Of a stretch of 64,000 bases of DNA, positions 62,084-64,000 are shown piece by piece (position 1 is the stretch's first letter; every line of letters starts with the position of its first letter). Below the pieces are notes generated by a model. The model saw nothing but the letters and a program-made list of their open reading frames with translations. It ran no database searches and was not told the origin of the DNA. This DNA comes from Zoogloeaceae bacterium (lineage in GTDB: Bacteria; Pseudomonadota; Gammaproteobacteria; Burkholderiales; Rhodocyclaceae), in NCBI GenBank assembly GCA_024235635.1, contig JACKMA010000003.1, positions 682,001-746,000 of the forward strand, in the 5' to 3' direction. The translations under genes were made by a program, and so were the position numbers.

Positions 62084-62200
62084 CGATGGCCGGTCGCCGC
62101 CGTGACCAAATCGTGATCGATTCTTGGCGGCCGCGGGATGAACCGACGGCTGCGGCACGCCTAGTCTGAGCGCTCCGATCCAATTCACGGAGACGCCCGG

Positions 62201-62920
62201 ATGCATCGCAAATTCCTGGCAGCAGCGCTGACGGCTCTGCTGTCGCCGGCCGCCGCGTCGGCGGCCGACCTCGAGATCACGATCACCAACCTGTCCGGTG
62301 GTATCCACTTCACGCCATTGCTGGTGGCCGCCCACCCCTCCGCCGTCCACCTCTTCCGAGCTGGCGAGCCGGCCTCGGCGGCACTGCAGGCGATGGCCGA
62401 GGGCGGCGACATCGCCGGGCTCGAGAACGAGGTGAGCGCCGCCGGCGGACAATTCGTGGCCGACCCGGCAGGGGGCATCCTCGGGCCGGCGAGCAGCAGC
62501 GGCGTGGCCCTGTTGAGCACTGCCGCCGGCAACACCCATCTGTCGATCACGGCCATGCTGCTGCCCACCAACGACGGCTTCGTTGCACTCGACGGCTGGG
62601 AGATCCCGACGCAGGCGGGTAGCTACACGCTGACGCTCAACGCCTACGACGCCGGTACCGAGGCCAACACCGAGTTGATGAATCCCGGCGCCGGTGGTGC
62701 GCCGGGCGTGTCCGGCATTCCGGGCGACCCGAGCGGTCGCGCCGGCAGCGGCGGCAGTGGGGTGGTGGCGAGCGCGCCCAACGATGCGGAAGCCAACGTC
62801 GTGCACGTCCATCGTGGTCAACTCGGCGATACCGATGCCGGCGGTGGCCTCAGCGACCTCGACAGCCGCAGCCACCGCTGGCTCAATCCGGTGGCCCGCG
62901 TGACCGTCGTCGTCAAGTGA
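62201..62920 (+). CDS. Spondin-domain exported protein
   Basis: 239 aa with a signal peptide (ends ASAA near residue 22). The spondin_N-like domain spans about 24-155: LEITITNLSGGIHFTPLLVA, HLFRAGEPASAALQAMAEGG, LLPTNDGFVALDG and NAYDAGTEANTEL are family-typical. A Gly-rich, collagen-like stretch (GAPGVSGIPGDPSGRAG) follows. Function in bacteria is unknown; likely extracellular or envelope-located. It is a paralogue of the next gene, which begins 8 bp later. Confidence 0.85.
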   Translation: MHRKFLAAALTALLSPAAASAADLEITITNLSGGIHFTPLLVAAHPSAVHLFRAGEPASAALQAMAEGGDIAGLENEVSAAGGQFVADPAGGILGPASSSGVALLSTAAGNTHLSITAMLLPTNDGFVALDGWEIPTQAGSYTLTLNAYDAGTEANTELMNPGAGGAPGVSGIPGDPSGRAGSGGSGVVASAPNDAEANVVHVHRGQLGDTDAGGGLSDLDSRSHRWLNPVARVTVVVK

Positions 62921-62928
62921 GGCGCGCC

Positions 62929-63627
62929 ATGAAACGGACTGCGATATGGCCGCCGGCGGCGGCCGCAATACTCGGGATCCTCGCCGGTTGCGGCAGCAGC
63001 GACGACGGCGATGCGGTCGAAATGCGCACGCTGCGGATCACGGTCGCCAATCTGACGGCCAACCAGCCGGCCAGTCCGGTGCTGGTCTCGCTGCACCGGG
63101 GTGGCGATGCCTGGCGCGCCGGGTCACCGGCCTCGGTGGCGCTCGAGCGGCTGGCGGAAGGCGGCGACGGCAGCGCGCTCGCGGCGGAGCTGGCGGCCGC
63201 CGGTGGCCTCGTCGACGCGACCGGCAGCGCGCCGGTGGCGCCGGGCGGGATCGACAGCTTCGAACTCAGCTACCCGGCGGCAGACGACGCCAGGCTGACG
63301 GTGGCGACGATGCTGGTGAATACCAATGATGCGTTCGCGGGCCTGAGTGGCCTGCCGGTCGGCATGCTCGAACCCGGCGCCCGCCAGGCCTACCTGCTGG
63401 CGGCCTTGGACGCCGGCACCGAGGACAACGCCGAGGCCGCCGGCAGCGTGCCCGGGCCTGCCGATGGCGGCGAAGGATTCAACGCTGCGCGCGACGACGT
63501 GCGCGACGCGGTCAGGGTCCACGCCGGCGTCGTCGGACGTCAGGACGGCCTCGCAGGCTCGGTACTCGAAGGTAAGCATCGCTTCGACAATCCGGTCCTC
63601 AGGGTAGAGATCGAAAGAGTGCGCTGA
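62929..63627 (+). CDS. Spondin-domain lipoprotein
   Basis: 232 aa from ATG 62929 (GAGG upstream); GTG 62917 is in frame and would overlap the previous stop. The lipobox ILAGC (Cys about 21) indicates a lipoprotein. The domain repeats the pattern of its neighbour: ITVANLTANQPASPVLVSLH, AWRAGSPASVALERLAEGG, MLVNTNDAFAGLSG and ALDAGTEDNAEAAG. The pair looks like a tandem duplication in which one copy became membrane-anchored. Confidence 0.83.
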   Translation: MKRTAIWPPAAAAILGILAGCGSSDDGDAVEMRTLRITVANLTANQPASPVLVSLHRGGDAWRAGSPASVALERLAEGGDGSALAAELAAAGGLVDATGSAPVAPGGIDSFELSYPAADDARLTVATMLVNTNDAFAGLSGLPVGMLEPGARQAYLLAALDAGTEDNAEAAGSVPGPADGGEGFNAARDDVRDAVRVHAGVVGRQDGLAGSVLEGKHRFDNPVLRVEIERVR

Positions 63628-63675
63628 GCGGCGCGGCATGTGGTCGCGTGCCGGCCGCTGCCGGGAGGGATCGCA

Positions 63676-64000
63676 ATGGCCGGGATTCTGGTGGTCGAGG
63701 ACCAGGGCGATATCGCCAATCTGGTCAGGATGCACGTCGAGATGCTGGGTCATCGCGTGCAGTGCTGCGACACGCTGTCGTTCGCGCGGCGGGCGCTGGC
63801 AAGCGACACCTGGGATCTGCTGGTGCTCGACCTGTCGTTGCCGGACGGAGACGGCCTCGATCTGTGCCGCGAGCTGAGGCTGGAGAACGCATCGCTGCCG
63901 ATCCTGGTGCTGACCGCGCGCGCCACCGAGCACGATCGTGTGCAGGGTCTGGAAACCGGGGCCGACGACTACCTGACCAAGCCCTTCGGCGTGCTCGAAC
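63676..64000 (+). CDS. Response regulator, N-terminal part (cut by right edge)
   Basis: The first 108 residues are a receiver domain: ILVVEDQGDIANLVRMHVEM with the acidic pair, the phospho-acceptor Asp in LLVLDLSLPDGDG, the Thr in LVLTAR and the Lys in DDYLTKPFG. Spacing and the KPFGVLEL-like end fit the OmpR/PhoB class, whose DNA-binding domain would follow outside the window. GGGAGG precedes ATG 63676. It follows the spondin genes by 48 bp and may be co-transcribed with them. Confidence 0.88.
   Translation, partial: MAGILVVEDQGDIANLVRMHVEMLGHRVQCCDTLSFARRALASDTWDLLVLDLSLPDGDGLDLCRELRLENASLPILVLTARATEHDRVQGLETGADDYLTKPFGVLE

Overview
GC-rich (roughly two-thirds G+C by eye) chromosomal DNA from a gammaproteobacterium, most likely in or near the Lysobacterales (Xanthomonadales). 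Pointers to this are a xanthomonadin/aryl-polyene pigment cluster with an XanB2-type chorismatase, an exosortase H pair, an EF-P with Arg32 beside its rhamnosyltransferase EarP, and sigma-28-type promoters in front of signalling genes. The species cannot be named from the sequence. Gene density is high and many neighbours overlap by 4 bp (ATGA or GTGA). No tRNA, rRNA, CRISPR array, phage gene or intact insertion sequence was seen.

Layout. 1-725: start of a TPR/SPINDLY-type glycosyltransferase, leaving on the left edge. 0.9-6.6 kb: two large cyclic-di-GMP enzymes (Cache-GAF-HD-GYP and PAS-GGDEF-EAL), the second behind a FliA-like promoter. 6.6-12.9 kb: a possible attenuator and DMT exporter, moeA divergent from a TupB/TupC-like tungstate transporter, an AIM24-family protein, and a LysE-EamA exporter pair. 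13.1-16.1 kb: exosortase H with its membrane partner, and a chemoreceptor with a second FliA-like promoter. 16.1-18.3 kb: a DUF3616 lipoprotein behind a stand-alone Pycsar-effector-like (DUF5706) membrane protein. 18.3-27.5 kb: a hairpin-rich leader and DUF481 outer-membrane protein, a Na/Pi cotransporter, ArsC, a DUF938 methyltransferase, LysR/DUF2917, a fluoroacetate-dehalogenase-type hydrolase coupled to a DsbA/HCCA-isomerase protein, and cytochromes c' and b561.

27.6-33.1 kb holds a double-length UvrA (1832 aa, four ATPase sites). Next to it is a scar: the 5' part of a [NiFe]-hydrogenase small subunit runs directly into the out-of-frame 3' part of a histidine kinase. 34.7-41.7 kb is housekeeping: efp-earP, an RsuA-type pseudouridine synthase, a COG0523 GTPase, a DUF1857 protein and the ABC-F ATPase YbiT with an attenuator-like leader.

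41.9-60.7 kb is a complete-looking aryl-polyene (xanthomonadin-type) locus. A plus-strand arm (halogenase-like flavoenzyme, XanB2, MipA, acyltransferase, glycosyltransferase) converges on a 17-gene minus-strand arm (two ACPs, two ketosynthases plus a chain-length factor, ketoreductase, two dehydratases, AMP ligase, acyltransferase, LolA-like, MMPL exporter and others). The inferred flow is: chorismate to hydroxybenzoate (XanB2), activation by the AMP ligase onto ACP, iterative extension, reduction and dehydration, halogenation/methylation, attachment to a lipid, and export by the MMPL/LolA pair. The locus also carries a NodB-type deacetylase, an alpha/beta hydrolase, a PAP2 phosphatase and MipA, which I do not regard as core parts.

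60.8-64 kb: a small lipoprotein, a TPR protein, two paralogous spondin-domain exported proteins and the start of an OmpR-type response regulator, cut by the right edge.
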